From: Streptococcus suis
GTDB lineage: Bacteria > Bacillota > Bacilli > Lactobacillales > Streptococcaceae
NCBI RefSeq assembly: GCF_017601095.1
Contig: NZ_JAGFUX010000009.1
Span: 17,331-81,330, forward strand
Reading direction: 5' to 3'
Length of the DNA stretch: 64,000 nt
In this document: one piece after another, positions 1-7,951 of the stretch
Position numbering within the stretch: position 1 is the first letter of the stretch
How the letters are laid out: every line of letters begins with the position of its first letter
Translations under genes and position numbers: made by a program
The notes under the pieces: model-generated
What the model saw: only the letters and a program-made list of their open reading frames with translations
The model's database searches: none
What the model was told of the DNA's origin: nothing

Positions 1-914
1 TCTCAGTTTTCGCTGGCGGTGGTGTCGTACCTGGTATTTCAACCTTTACTGATCCAAGTGTTCTCTTGACTGTTTTCGGTCTTCTCTTGACAGCAGTTTT
101 GGTCATTAAAAATGTTCGTGGAGCGATTTTGATCGGTATCCTTGCGACAACCTTGGCAGGTATTCCAGCAGGTGTTGTAGACCTTTCTACCATTGATTTG
201 GCCAATAACAATATTGGAACTGCGTTTTCTGAATTGGGCACAACTTTCTTAGCTGCCTTTGGTGGCTTGTCCTCCCTCTTTGCTGATTCAAGTCGTCTGC
301 CTCTTGTCTTGATGACCATCTTTGCCTTCAGCTTGTCTGATACCTTTGACACACTGGGTACCTTTATTGGTACAGGCCGTAAGACAGGTATCTTCTCAGA
401 AGAAGATGAGAAAGCACTTGAAAATGGGACTGGTTTCAACTCTAAGATGGATAAGGCGCTCTTCGCAGATGCGATTGGTACCTCAATCGGTGCCCTCTTT
501 GGTACATCAAATACCACAACCTATGTGGAGTCAGCTGCAGGTATCTCTGCGGGAGGTCGTACGGGTCTAACAGCTGTTACAACTGCCGTTCTCTTCTTGC
601 TTTCAATCCTTATCTTGCCATTTATCGGCATTGTCCCAGCAGCAGCAACCTCTCCAGCCTTGATTATCGTTGGTGTGATGATGGTTTCATCCTTCTTGGA
701 TGTTGACTGGAGCCACTTTGAAGATGCCCTTCCAGCCTTCTTTGCAGCCTTCTTTATGGCTCTTTGCTTCTCTATCTCATACGGTATTGCGGCAGCCTTC
801 ATCTTCTACTGCTTGGTGAAAGTATCGACAGGTAAGGCTAAAGAAATTCACCCAATCCTTTGGGGAGCAACTGGTCTCTTTATCCTCAACTTTATCATCC
901 TTGCAATTTTGTAA
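1..914 (+). CDS. NCS2 purine permease, C-terminal part (5' end outside window)
   Basis: Membrane proton symporter of the AzgA/PbuG branch of NCS2, importing hypoxanthine, guanine or adenine for salvage. The frame is open from the window edge, so only about the last 303 residues are seen. Family signatures include a conserved stretch around SDTFDTLGTFIGTGRKTG and the segment GTSNTTTYVESAAGISAGGRTG, followed by several hydrophobic helices to the C-terminus. Family proteins are usually about 470 residues, so roughly 170 are missing upstream. A hairpin terminator follows the stop. Family assignment is firm; the exact base transported cannot be told from sequence. Confidence 0.9.
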   Translation, partial: SVFAGGGVVPGISTFTDPSVLLTVFGLLLTAVLVIKNVRGAILIGILATTLAGIPAGVVDLSTIDLANNNIGTAFSELGTTFLAAFGGLSSLFADSSRLPLVLMTIFAFSLSDTFDTLGTFIGTGRKTGIFSEEDEKALENGTGFNSKMDKALFADAIGTSIGALFGTSNTTTYVESAAGISAGGRTGLTAVTTAVLFLLSILILPFIGIVPAAATSPALIIVGVMMVSSFLDVDWSHFEDALPAFFAAFFMALCFSISYGIAAAFIFYCLVKVSTGKAKEIHPILWGATGLFILNFIILAIL

Positions 915-923
915 GCAATATTC

Positions 924-955
924 TTGACAAACTGGGCTTGTCCCAGTTTTTCTTT
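924..955 (+). terminator. Rho-independent terminator after the purine permease
   Basis: Inverted repeat AACTGGG (930-936) and CCCAGTT (942-948) with a 5-nt loop, followed by a T-rich run. It separates the permease from the tsaE promoter. Confidence 0.8.
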
Positions 956-965
956 TGGGAAGAAA

Positions 966-994
966 ATGACAAAAAGGGTCTCTTGTGGTATAAT
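966..994 (+). promoter_or_regulatory. tsaE operon promoter
   Basis: ATGACA (966-971), 17-bp spacer, TATAAT (989-994) preceded by TGG, an extended -10. The predicted transcript start near 1001 is essentially at the tsaE ATG (1002). Confidence 0.75.
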
Positions 995-1001
995 GATGGG
1001 T

Positions 1002-1442
1002 ATGTATAGTCAAAATGAAGAGACACTAGTGGCAATTGGAGAGAAGCTCGGTCGAGCCCTTCAGCCCAATCAGGTATTGGTTTTATCTGGTGAATTGGGG
1101 GCTGGAAAAACAACCTTTACCAAGGGATTGGCCCTAGGGCTTGATATTAAACAGATGATTAAAAGTCCGACCTATACCATCGTGAGGGAATACGAGGGAC
1201 GTCTACCTCTCTATCACCTAGATGTTTACCGCATTGGAGATGATCCTGATTCGATTGATTTGGATGACTTTCTCTATGGGAATGGCGTTACGGTCATTGA
1301 GTGGGGGGATTTGCTTGATTCGAGCTTGTTGGATGACTACCTCTTTATTCGCATCGAGAAAGAAGGGGACGGTCGTAGATTAAATTTCCAACCACATGGT
1401 CCAAAGAGTGAGCGTCTAGCAGAGGCGGTTCAGTATGATTAA
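1002..1442 (+). CDS. tsaE: TsaE, tRNA t6A biosynthesis ATPase
   Basis: P-loop ATPase that works with TsaB and TsaD to make threonylcarbamoyladenosine at position 37 of ANN-decoding tRNAs, in the cytoplasm. The 146-residue product has Walker A GELGAGKTTFTKG near residue 35, the SPTYTIVREY switch region, and the LYHLDVYR and VIEWGD motifs of the family; length is normal. ATGs at 993 and 996 overlap or abut the promoter -10 hexamer, so ATG 1002 is chosen although it has no clear ribosome binding site; translation is probably leaderless. Overlaps the next gene by 8 bases, indicating coupling in an operon with the acetyltransferase and LCP gene. Confidence 0.93.
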   Translation: MYSQNEETLVAIGEKLGRALQPNQVLVLSGELGAGKTTFTKGLALGLDIKQMIKSPTYTIVREYEGRLPLYHLDVYRIGDDPDSIDLDDFLYGNGVTVIEWGDLLDSSLLDDYLFIRIEKEGDGRRLNFQPHGPKSERLAEAVQYD

Positions 1443-1953
1443 GAAAGAAATCTATTTTAGTGAGGCAGAACCGGCAGATGCAGCAGCTTTTATTGAGTTT
1501 ATGAATCAGGTTGCTGTAGAGACGGATTTTTTGGTGATGGATGAGACAGGTTTTGGCTTTAGTCAAGAGCAGACGGAGACTATTTTTGAGGCAGGAATTG
1601 AAAATCCTCGTGAACTCTGTCTCTTGGCAAAGGTTGGTTCAGAAGTGATTGGTGCCATTTCTGTCAAATCCTTTCGTCAGTTTCGGGTCAGCCATATTGG
1701 GACTATCTTTATTGCGATAAAAAAAGAGTATTGGGGTCACGGCATTGGTTCCATACTCTTAGATGAAGTTTGCCAATGGGCCAAAGAAATGGGCTTGTTG
1801 AGTCGGTTGGAGTTGACCGTTCAGATCAGAAACCAGGCGGCTGTCCAGTTGTATCAAAAATTTGGCTTTGAAATTGAAGGCACTCAAAAACGAGGTGCCA
1901 GAACAGATGAAGGAGAATGGCTTGACCTCTATTACATGGGCAAGCTCCTATAA
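1435..1953 (+). CDS. GNAT family N-acetyltransferase
   Basis: Acetyl-CoA dependent N-acetyltransferase of 172 residues. The central beta strand with GTIFIAIKKEYWGHGIGS carries the acetyl-CoA pyrophosphate loop (Q/RxxGxG/A class), followed by LELTVQIRNQAAVQLYQKFGF, typical of the RimI/RimJ/SpeG-like group. The substrate (protein N-terminus, polyamine or small amine) is not evident. Lies between tsaE (8-base overlap) and the LCP gene (6-base gap), so co-transcribed. Next to tsaE one might think of ribosomal-protein acetylation as in RimI, but the longer N-terminal region (about 60 residues) argues against simple RimI orthology. Confidence 0.85.
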   Translation: MIKKEIYFSEAEPADAAAFIEFMNQVAVETDFLVMDETGFGFSQEQTETIFEAGIENPRELCLLAKVGSEVIGAISVKSFRQFRVSHIGTIFIAIKKEYWGHGIGSILLDEVCQWAKEMGLLSRLELTVQIRNQAAVQLYQKFGFEIEGTQKRGARTDEGEWLDLYYMGKLL

Positions 1954-1959
1954 ATCTTT

Positions 1960-3120
1960 ATGAATAAAATTGGATTCAAAATTGCTGGAATGTTGGGCTT
2001 GATAATTGCTTTGACAGTTGGAGCAGGGGCCCTTTATGGAACCACCTTGTTGAATTATTCGACAGATGCTATCTCAAAAACGTTTAAATTACTTAGTAAC
2101 TCTGATGAAGAATACGACGTTATCGAAGCGACGGAACCTCTGACCATTCTCTTGATGGGGGTTGACATGGACCAGGCCACTCGAGGAGGCAACTGGGAAG
2201 AGGGGCGTAGTGATTCCATGATTCTCTTGACAGTTAATCCCCAGACTAAAACAACGACCATGATGAGTTTGACGCGTGATATCATGGTTGAAATTGCAAA
2301 TGGTGATGGAACATCGAGCGGAGCGATTGAAAAACTCAACCATTCGTATAGCTATGGTCAGGCAGAAATGGCTGTGGCGACCATAGAAAAAATGATGGAC
2401 ATTAACATCAATCGCTATGTGGAAATAAACATGGACGGTTTGGTGGAATTGGTTGATGCAGTCGGAGGCATTACAGTCAACAATACTTTGGGTTTTACGA
2501 TTACAATTGATGAATACGAGCCAGCATATACTGCAACTGTTCCCCCAGGTGTGCAGCTGGTAAATGGTGACCAGGCCTTGGTCTATGCCCGGATGCGTTA
2601 CGATGATCCTGATGGAGACTACGGTCGGCAGAAGCGTCAGCGGGAAGTTATCATGGCAATTGTAAAAAAATTGCTTAAACTAGAAGGGTTTACCCAATAT
2701 GAGAAGATTTTGGACGCTATTTCCAACAACATGCGAACAGATATTGAAATCTCCACTGCGACCATCCCAAGCCTCTTAGGCTACCGGGATTCGCTAACAA
2801 CTATTGAGTCCTATCAGTTGACGGGGCAAGATGCGATGATAGATGGCGTTTCTTACCAAATTCCAACCAGTGAGCATGTCTATGAAATGCAAAATATCCT
2901 TAGAAAATCACTAGGACTATCAACAGTGACAGAAGTTGTGACCAATATTCAGGTCTATGAAGAGATGAATTGGTTGCCAAGTCCAGTAACCGTCGTGGAT
3001 GCTTACACCAATGAAATTGTCTTGGAAGGCTATGGTCTTTCTGCTGAGACGGAAGCTAGCTCGACAAGCGGTACAGATACCAGCAGTAGTGAAGAGACGA
3101 CAGAATCAAGTTCAGAATAA
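1960..3120 (+). CDS. brpA: LytR-CpsA-Psr (LCP) family protein, BrpA-like
   Basis: Extracellular membrane-anchored enzyme expected to transfer lipid-linked anionic glycopolymers (teichoic acid, capsule or rhamnan) to peptidoglycan. The 386-residue protein has a short cytoplasmic N-terminus, one transmembrane helix (about residues 7-29), an accessory linker, then the LCP domain with LLMGVD, RSDSMILLTVNP, SLTRDIMVEI, the VNGDQALVYARMRYDD motif and RQKRQREVI. The C-terminal 25 residues are Ser/Thr/Glu rich and disordered. Third gene of the tsaE operon, followed by a strong terminator. The order tsaE-GNAT-LCP resembles the S. mutans brpA locus (remembered, not checked), hence the symbol; other LCP paralogues (lytR, psr) cannot be excluded. 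Confidence 0.87.
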   Translation: MNKIGFKIAGMLGLIIALTVGAGALYGTTLLNYSTDAISKTFKLLSNSDEEYDVIEATEPLTILLMGVDMDQATRGGNWEEGRSDSMILLTVNPQTKTTTMMSLTRDIMVEIANGDGTSSGAIEKLNHSYSYGQAEMAVATIEKMMDININRYVEINMDGLVELVDAVGGITVNNTLGFTITIDEYEPAYTATVPPGVQLVNGDQALVYARMRYDDPDGDYGRQKRQREVIMAIVKKLLKLEGFTQYEKILDAISNNMRTDIEISTATIPSLLGYRDSLTTIESYQLTGQDAMIDGVSYQIPTSEHVYEMQNILRKSLGLSTVTEVVTNIQVYEEMNWLPSPVTVVDAYTNEIVLEGYGLSAETEASSTSGTDTSSSEETTESSSE

Positions 3121-3152
3121 GAAAAACCTTGTCATTGGACAAGGTTTTCTTA
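3121..3152. terminator. Bidirectional terminator between brpA and the convergent hypothetical gene
   Basis: AAAACCTTGTC and GACAAGGTTTT form an 11-bp stem with a short loop; A-run on one side and T-run on the other allow termination in both directions. It lies between convergent genes. Confidence 0.85.
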
Positions 3153-3440
3153 GTTTTCGCTTGTTGCGGGGAGATGTTTCTTGATTTCTTCCAGGTTTCC
3201 GGCAATGCTTTGCTGGTAGGTCCGTAACTTGTAGGTTAAGTCCTGGGACATGTCTTGCAAGGGTTGGCGGTAGGATAAAATGGTGTTTAGGTGCTGTTGG
3301 ATGGCTTCTTTTTCTTGTGTCAACTCGGCTACCAAATCCAAGGTTTCTTTTGCTTCAGCCTGGATTTTTTTGCGGTTGGACACAAGTTGGAAGGCGATGC
3401 TTGCAGCGCCGATTCCTGCGATAAGGTGAGATAGTTTCAT
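3150..3440 (-). CDS. Small conserved protein, N-terminal membrane segment plus coiled coil
   Basis: Function unknown. Product of 96 residues: an N-terminal hydrophobic segment (LSHLIAGIGAASIAFQLV), a basic patch NRKK, then a charged heptad-like helix (about residues 25-90) consistent with a coiled coil. ATG 3440 is chosen because GGAG lies 8 bases upstream; the TTG at 3452 contains that ribosome binding site. The start is one base past the hit stop codon, so the two genes form a translationally linked pair. It could be a membrane-tethered scaffold; nothing in the sequence gives an activity. Confidence 0.75.
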   Translation of the reverse strand: MKLSHLIAGIGAASIAFQLVSNRKKIQAEAKETLDLVAELTQEKEAIQQHLNTILSYRQPLQDMSQDLTYKLRTYQQSIAGNLEEIKKHLPATSEN

Positions 3441-3441
3441 G

Positions 3442-3855
3442 TTACTCTCCAATCTGTAAGAGCTGGGACAAGCGACCTAATTCGTCGAAATCAGGTTGAT
3501 TGGTTGCAAATGTGATTGCCAGGCCATCTTGTTCATCAAACCGTGGCAGAAGGTGGAAATGGGTGTGGAAGACGGTTTGTCCCGCAGCTTCTTCGCTGTT
3601 ATTAATAAGATTGATACCATTGGCACCAAGCTTGTCCTTCAATTGATTGGCAATGAGAGGAATTTTGCTGAAAATGGCTGTGCTGGTTTGGTTATCCAGG
3701 TCTAAAAGATTGCGGAAATGTTTTTTGGGAATAACCAGGGTATGGCCAGGGGTGACTTGGGTGATGTCCAAGAAAGCAAGTACCTCTTGGTCTTCGTAAA
3801 CTTTGGCAGACGGAATCTCTCCAGCAACAATCTTACAAAAAATACAATCTGACAT
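3442..3855 (-). CDS. hit: HIT family nucleotide-binding hydrolase
   Basis: Histidine-triad (Hint/HinT-like) nucleotide phosphoramidase of 137 residues. Starts CIFCKIVAGEIPSAKVYED, a Cys-containing N-terminus typical of bacterial HIT proteins, and carries the HTHFHLLPR triad near residue 100 (His-x-His-x-His). Likely hydrolyses AMP-lysine or similar adenosine phosphoramidates in the cytoplasm; true substrate unknown. ATG 3855 has AGAGG 7 bases upstream and is preferred to an in-frame start two codons earlier. Divergent from ecsA with about 60 bases between starts, and upstream of the small coiled-coil gene. Confidence 0.92.
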   Translation of the reverse strand: MSDCIFCKIVAGEIPSAKVYEDQEVLAFLDITQVTPGHTLVIPKKHFRNLLDLDNQTSTAIFSKIPLIANQLKDKLGANGINLINNSEEAAGQTVFHTHFHLLPRFDEQDGLAITFATNQPDFDELGRLSQLLQIGE

Positions 3856-3879
3856 AAACAAACCTCTTTCAGGAATTTT

Positions 3880-3888
3880 TGGTATAAT
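3880..3888 (+). promoter_or_regulatory. ecsA promoter, extended -10
   Basis: TGG followed by TATAAT (3883-3888) about 28 bases before the ecsA ATG. No good -35 is visible. The hit gene is transcribed divergently from the same interval. Confidence 0.6.
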
Positions 3889-3916
3889 AATTATATCAAA
3901 TTACGGGAAGAAATGT

Positions 3917-4651
3917 ATGTTAGAAGTAAAAAATCTCACTGGCGGTTACGCCAATATTCCAGTCTTAAAAGATGTTAGTTTTCAGGTAGGCGACGGTGAA
4001 TTGGTTGGCTTGATTGGGTTAAATGGTGCAGGGAAATCAACGACGATTAAGGAGATTATTGGTCTCTTGCAACCCTATGGTGGCACCATCAAGGTCAATG
4101 ATTTGGAATTGGCGTCAGATTTAAAAGCCTATCGCAAGCAAATTGCCTATATACCAGAGAGTCCAGTTTTGTATGAGGAATTGACCTTGCGGGAGCATAT
4201 TGATCTGCTGGCTTTGGCTTACGAATTAGATAAAGAAGCCATGTGGAAAAAAGCGGCTGGTTTGTTGCAACTCTTTCGATTGCAGGATAAGTTGGACTGG
4301 TTCCCATCTACCTTTTCAAAAGGGATGATGCAGAAGGTGATGATCATCTGTGCGCTCTTGCTAGAAGCCTCTCTCTTAATTGTGGATGAGCCGTTTTTAG
4401 GTTTGGATCCTTTGGCGATTGCGGACTTGGTCAACTTGTTGGAAAAAGAGAAGGCGCTGGGGCGGTCGATTCTAATGTCAACCCACGTCCTTGACTCTGC
4501 TGAGAGACTGTGTGATCGATTTGTCGTGCTCCATGGTGGGCAAGTCATTGCAGATGGGGATTTGGGTAGCCTTCGGCAGCAATTTGACATGCCAGACGCT
4601 AGCTTGAATGACATTTATTTGAGCATTACAGCGAGTGGGGTGACAAGATGA
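3917..4651 (+). CDS. ecsA: EcsA/PptA-type ABC transporter ATP-binding subunit
   Basis: ATPase of the EcsAB (PptAB) exporter. In streptococci this pair exports small hydrophobic signalling peptides (SHP, ComS-type pheromones); in Bacillus it affects intramembrane proteolysis and competence. The 244-residue product has Walker A GLNGAGKST near residue 36, a degenerate signature FSKGMMQK, Walker B LLIVDEPFLGLDP and the H-loop STHVLD. The start at 3917 follows a GGGAAG ribosome binding site; reading further upstream in frame runs back through the promoter. Overlaps ecsB by 4 bases (ATGA), so the two are coupled. Confidence 0.92.
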   Translation: MLEVKNLTGGYANIPVLKDVSFQVGDGELVGLIGLNGAGKSTTIKEIIGLLQPYGGTIKVNDLELASDLKAYRKQIAYIPESPVLYEELTLREHIDLLALAYELDKEAMWKKAAGLLQLFRLQDKLDWFPSTFSKGMMQKVMIICALLLEASLLIVDEPFLGLDPLAIADLVNLLEKEKALGRSILMSTHVLDSAERLCDRFVVLHGGQVIADGDLGSLRQQFDMPDASLNDIYLSITASGVTR

Positions 4652-5694
4652 AGCAAGTCTTTGCTGGGAGACGGAGGAAATTTTGGAAGCAAATTTCTTC
4701 TTACATCCCTTATGTGCTCAATGATCACTTTGTATTAGCCCTACTGTTTTTGCTCGGTTTTGCATCTCTTCAGTATCGTAGCTTGATGCTGTCTGAAGCA
4801 GTTCCAGCTTTGTGGATTTTTTTAGGGATTTTGGGAATCAGTCTCTTGTTGCTCTTTTCAGGTAGAATCGCAAGCTATATTGAAGCGGCGGACCGACACT
4901 ATCTCTTGGTTGAAGAGGAGACCTTGGTTCAAGAAGTCAGAGAAGCGAGTCATCGAGCGAGTTTGGTTTGGGGAAGTGTATTTGTCCTGGGTCAGTTGTT
5001 GCTTGTTCCCTTGTTATTGAAAATTTCTTGGCCAATCTGGGCTGTGGTGCTTTGGATTCTTTTCTTTTTAGGGGCAAAGGTTGGCTATCACAATTGGCAA
5101 GCTAGTCGGTTGCTGCAAGGTCGGGGCTTGGATTGGATAGCGGCTATTTCCAGTGAAAGAGGGAGAAAACAAGCAGTTTTAGCATTTTTCTCAAACTTTA
5201 CCCATGTAAAAGGCCTGATATCTTCTGTAAAACCGCGGAAAATACTGGTGGCTTGGCTCAAAAAATGGACGGGTCTAGATCGGTCAGGTTGGGGCTTTCT
5301 CTTTTTGAGGGCTTTTGTTCGCCAGGGTGATTTTCTGGTGATTAGCTTGCGCTTAGTCTTGCTAGGGGTGTTGGCTTTGGTCTTTGTTAGTCCTTCTTGG
5401 TTGGCAGTTGGACTAGCCTTGCTCTTTCACTATCTCCTATTGTTCCAGCTGCTAGCCCTCTATCATAGTTACGATTACCACCCCTTAACCAGTCTTTTTC
5501 CCTTGGATCATAGCCAAAAAGCTAGTGCATTTCGACAATTGGTAAGTTTGGTTTTGAATGTCTTGATGGGGATCAATAGTTTGGTCTTTCTGCTTGTACA
5601 AAGAGATTGGACTATGTTTGCTGTCTTACTCTTGGGGGGATTGTTCTTAAACTATTTCTATCTGACGATAAAAACGAAGAAATTGATTGACTAA
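4648..5694 (+). CDS. ecsB: EcsB/PptB-type ABC transporter permease
   Basis: Integral membrane partner of EcsA, 348 residues. Hydrophobicity suggests about eight helices in two blocks (roughly residues 30-75, 110-160, 225-275 and 290-345) separated by a cytoplasmic loop rich in Lys/Arg, the usual EcsB pattern. Translation is coupled to ecsA through a 4-base overlap. Downstream, ccrZ starts 50 bases later with its own strong ribosome binding site, and this ecsAB-ccrZ-trmB order also occurs in pneumococcus. Cargo (peptide pheromone) is known for family members, not shown by this sequence. Confidence 0.9.
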   Translation: MKQVFAGRRRKFWKQISSYIPYVLNDHFVLALLFLLGFASLQYRSLMLSEAVPALWIFLGILGISLLLLFSGRIASYIEAADRHYLLVEEETLVQEVREASHRASLVWGSVFVLGQLLLVPLLLKISWPIWAVVLWILFFLGAKVGYHNWQASRLLQGRGLDWIAAISSERGRKQAVLAFFSNFTHVKGLISSVKPRKILVAWLKKWTGLDRSGWGFLFLRAFVRQGDFLVISLRLVLLGVLALVFVSPSWLAVGLALLFHYLLLFQLLALYHSYDYHPLTSLFPLDHSQKASAFRQLVSLVLNVLMGINSLVFLLVQRDWTMFAVLLLGGLFLNYFYLTIKTKKLID

Positions 5695-5743
5695 CCGCAT
5701 GAAAACTAGTAAAATAATAAAGAATTTTTGAAGGAGGAATGGC

Positions 5744-6544
5744 ATGCAGTTTGATACGAGTGGTCTTCAACTACAATCTATTGCAGGCAATAGTGGAAAA
5801 GCATTTAAGGGCCTACGGTCAGACGGAACGCCTGTTTTTGTAAAATACGAAATGCCTCCCATTGTGACTGCCTTGGCTAGAGAGCAGATTACCCCACCTG
5901 TTATTTCTACCAATCGTGAGGTTGGATTTGGAAATCGAGTGGAGCAGGAATGGTTGACAGGCCGCACCCTTGAAAGACAAGATATGTCTAGTAAGCAGGT
6001 TCGGCAGATTTTGGTGCGCTTGCATTATTCACGCATTTTGCTCAACCAAGCCTTGCAGCTCAATTATAGCTACCAAAGCCCGAGAGATTTGGTGGAAAAA
6101 TGGCAGAAGGAGGCACCAGCCCGTCTGTCTAAGAACAGCTACTTGCAGTCTATCTGCCGTGAACTCTTGGCGAATCTACCAGCCTTCCATCAGGAAGTGG
6201 CAACTTTTGTTCATGGAGATCTCCATCATAAGAACTGGGTTGAGACCACGAGTGGTTTGGTCTATTTAACAGACTGGGAGACAGCCTGTGTCACTGACCG
6301 CATGATGGATGTGGCCTATCTCTTGACCCATTATGTGCCACGTCAGGCTTGGAAAGAATGGTTGAAGTCCTACGGTTATAAATACAACAAGACCGTTTTG
6401 GCAAAGGTATATTGGTATGGTCAGTTGGGCTATCTCAATCAAATCACCAAACACGTAGAAAGTTATAATATGGAAGCGGCTAACAAGGAAATCTATGCGC
6501 TTCGTATGTTTAAAGAAGGGTATTTCATAGAAGATGAGAGTTAG
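5744..6544 (+). CDS. ccrZ: CcrZ, cell-cycle regulator with phosphotransferase fold
   Basis: Choline/aminoglycoside-kinase-fold protein of 266 residues. In S. pneumoniae CcrZ couples division with DnaA-driven replication initiation and has been reported to phosphorylate ribose-type sugars. Visible kinase features are the glycine-containing N-lobe (SGKAFKGL), the catalytic loop HGDLHHKNW near residue 157 and the metal-binding DWE near residue 176. Ribosome binding site GGAGGAATGGC lies just before ATG 5744. Overlaps trmB by 11 bases, the characteristic streptococcal ccrZ-trmB arrangement, which supports this name over a generic aminoglycoside phosphotransferase. Confidence 0.88.
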   Translation: MQFDTSGLQLQSIAGNSGKAFKGLRSDGTPVFVKYEMPPIVTALAREQITPPVISTNREVGFGNRVEQEWLTGRTLERQDMSSKQVRQILVRLHYSRILLNQALQLNYSYQSPRDLVEKWQKEAPARLSKNSYLQSICRELLANLPAFHQEVATFVHGDLHHKNWVETTSGLVYLTDWETACVTDRMMDVAYLLTHYVPRQAWKEWLKSYGYKYNKTVLAKVYWYGQLGYLNQITKHVESYNMEAANKEIYALRMFKEGYFIEDES

Positions 6545-7172
6545 AAACCGCAAAGGGGCACCGGAATTATTGGCCCAGTATCCTCAGTATGTTATCCTAA
6601 ATCCAGAGGACTGCAAGGGAAAATGGGCTGATATTTTTGGCAATGATCATCCGATTCATATTGAAGTTGGCTCGGGAAAGGGGCGTTTCATTACAGGAAT
6701 GGCTGCTCAAAACCCAGATATCAACTATATTGGGATTGATATTCAGTTGACAGTTTTGTCCTATGCCTTGGACCGTGTCGTAGAAGCAGGTTTGCCCAAT
6801 ATCAAACTCTTGCAGGTGGATGGTTCAAGTTTGACCAATTACTTTAATCCTGCAGAGATTGACCGTCTTTATCTGAATTTCTCAGATCCATGGCCCAAGA
6901 AACGCCATGAAAAGCGTCGGTTGACGTACAAGTCTTTCTTGGATACCTATAAGGAAATCTTGCCTGATAAGGGTGAAATTCATTTTAAAACAGATAACCG
7001 AGGCTTGTTTGAATACAGTTTAGCAAGTTTCTCACAATACGGCATGATCCTCAATCAAGTTTGGTTGGATTTGCACGCCAGTGATTTTGAAGGAAATGTC
7101 ATGACCGAGTACGAAGAGAAATTCTCCAAAAAAGGTCAGGTCATCTACCGAGTTGAAGCACAATTTCAATAA
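6534..7172 (+). CDS. trmB: TrmB, tRNA (guanine-N7)-methyltransferase
   Basis: SAM-dependent enzyme methylating N7 of G46 in the variable loop of tRNAs. The 212-residue product shows the SAM-binding EVGSGKGRF near residue 44, YIGIDIQ, and the family signature [16 protein letters not shown] (about residues 117-132), with [12 protein letters not shown]. Length is standard. Overlaps ccrZ and is the last gene of that operon, directly followed by a strong hairpin terminator. Confidence 0.96.
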   Translation: MRVRNRKGAPELLAQYPQYVILNPEDCKGKWADIFGNDHPIHIEVGSGKGRFITGMAAQNPDINYIGIDIQLTVLSYALDRVVEAGLPNIKLLQVDGSSLTNYFNPAEIDRLYLNFSDPWPKKRHEKRRLTYKSFLDTYKEILPDKGEIHFKTDNRGLFEYSLASFSQYGMILNQVWLDLHASDFEGNVMTEYEEKFSKKGQVIYRVEAQFQ

Positions 7173-7200
7173 AAGGATTCCTTAGAGAATCCTTTTCGTC
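7172..7200 (+). terminator. Terminator after trmB
   Basis: AAAAGGATTC (7172-7181) pairs with GAATCCTTTT (7188-7197), a 10-bp stem with a 6-nt loop and T-rich tail; it overlaps the trmB stop codon. Confidence 0.85.
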
Positions 7201-7343
7201 TTTATTGCTAGATGAGGAAAATGGAAAGTGGAACTGTTTGGAAAGGATATGACTGTAGCGCATCTTGGAGTTGAGGTTTTGTTAGATAAGCATGCAAAAA
7301 ATTCAGGAAAAAACGTTTACAGCTTGGAGATTTATCGTTTTCC

Positions 7344-7372
7344 TTTACAGTTCGTCGCTTTTGTGGTAAAAT
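7344..7372 (+). promoter_or_regulatory. rimP-nusA-infB operon promoter
   Basis: TTTACA (7344-7349), 17-bp spacer, TAAAAT (7367-7372) with upstream TGG. The 7200-7340 stretch before it holds no supported gene; a 66-codon frame there runs through this promoter and is rejected. Confidence 0.75.
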
Positions 7373-7393
7373 TTGGAATAGAAATAAAGTGGA

Positions 7394-7419
7394 AAGGGGT
7401 TGACGTCAGTCAGCCCTTT
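7394..7419 (+). promoter_or_regulatory. Leader stem-loop before rimP
   Basis: An 11-bp stem (7394-7404 with 7409-7419) closes a GTCA tetraloop, about 15 bases downstream of the predicted transcript start and 25 bases before the rimP ATG. There is no T-run, so it is not a terminator. It may stabilise the message or bind a product of this ribosome-maturation operon; that role is inference. Confidence 0.6.
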
Positions 7420-7444
7420 ATGTGTTAAGAAAAAGGAGGTAAAG

Positions 7445-7915
7445 ATGACCAGTATTGTAGAAATCGTTACCCAAACCATAGAGCCGGTGATTCAGGCGCC
7501 CTATGAACTAGTGGATGTTGAGTACGGCAAGATGGGTGGTGACTATGTGCTATCCATCTTTATAGACAAGGAAGGTGGCATTAGTTTGCAGGACACGGCG
7601 GATTTATCAGAGTTGATTAGTCCCCTCTTGGATACCATCCAACCAGATCCCTTCCCTGATCAGTATATGTTGGAAGTGACTAGTCCAGGTTTGGAACGTC
7701 CCCTAAAAACGGCTGCAGCTCTTGAGCAGGCTGTTGGGAAATATATCCATGTTAAACTGTATCAGGCTATTGATAAGGTTAAGATTTTTGAAGGGACACT
7801 CCAGTCATTTGATGGCGAGCAGCTAGAGTTAGAATACCTAGATAAGACGCGTAAGAAACAAGTGACCATCCCTTATTCAACAGTTGCTAAGGCTCGTTTG
7901 GCCGTAAAAATTTAA
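7445..7915 (+). CDS. rimP: RimP, 30S ribosome maturation factor
   Basis: Cytoplasmic factor needed for assembly of the 30S subunit, 156 residues. Two domains are visible: an N-terminal alpha/beta domain with [22 protein letters not shown] and the [11 protein letters not shown] signature near residue 80, and a C-terminal SH3-like barrel. AAGGAGGT 4 bases upstream fixes ATG 7445 over an earlier in-frame codon inside the leader hairpin. First gene of the conserved rimP-nusA-rnpM-ylxQ-infB-rbfA operon. Confidence 0.95.
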   Translation: MTSIVEIVTQTIEPVIQAPYELVDVEYGKMGGDYVLSIFIDKEGGISLQDTADLSELISPLLDTIQPDPFPDQYMLEVTSPGLERPLKTAAALEQAVGKYIHVKLYQAIDKVKIFEGTLQSFDGEQLELEYLDKTRKKQVTIPYSTVAKARLAVKI

Positions 7916-7951
7916 GTAAGAAAGGACCTTTTGATACAAAAGGAAATCATC

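Noticed and set aside
7228..7428. A 66-codon frame before rimP
   Set aside because: It runs through the rimP promoter and leader hairpin, has no ribosome binding site and no recognisable content.
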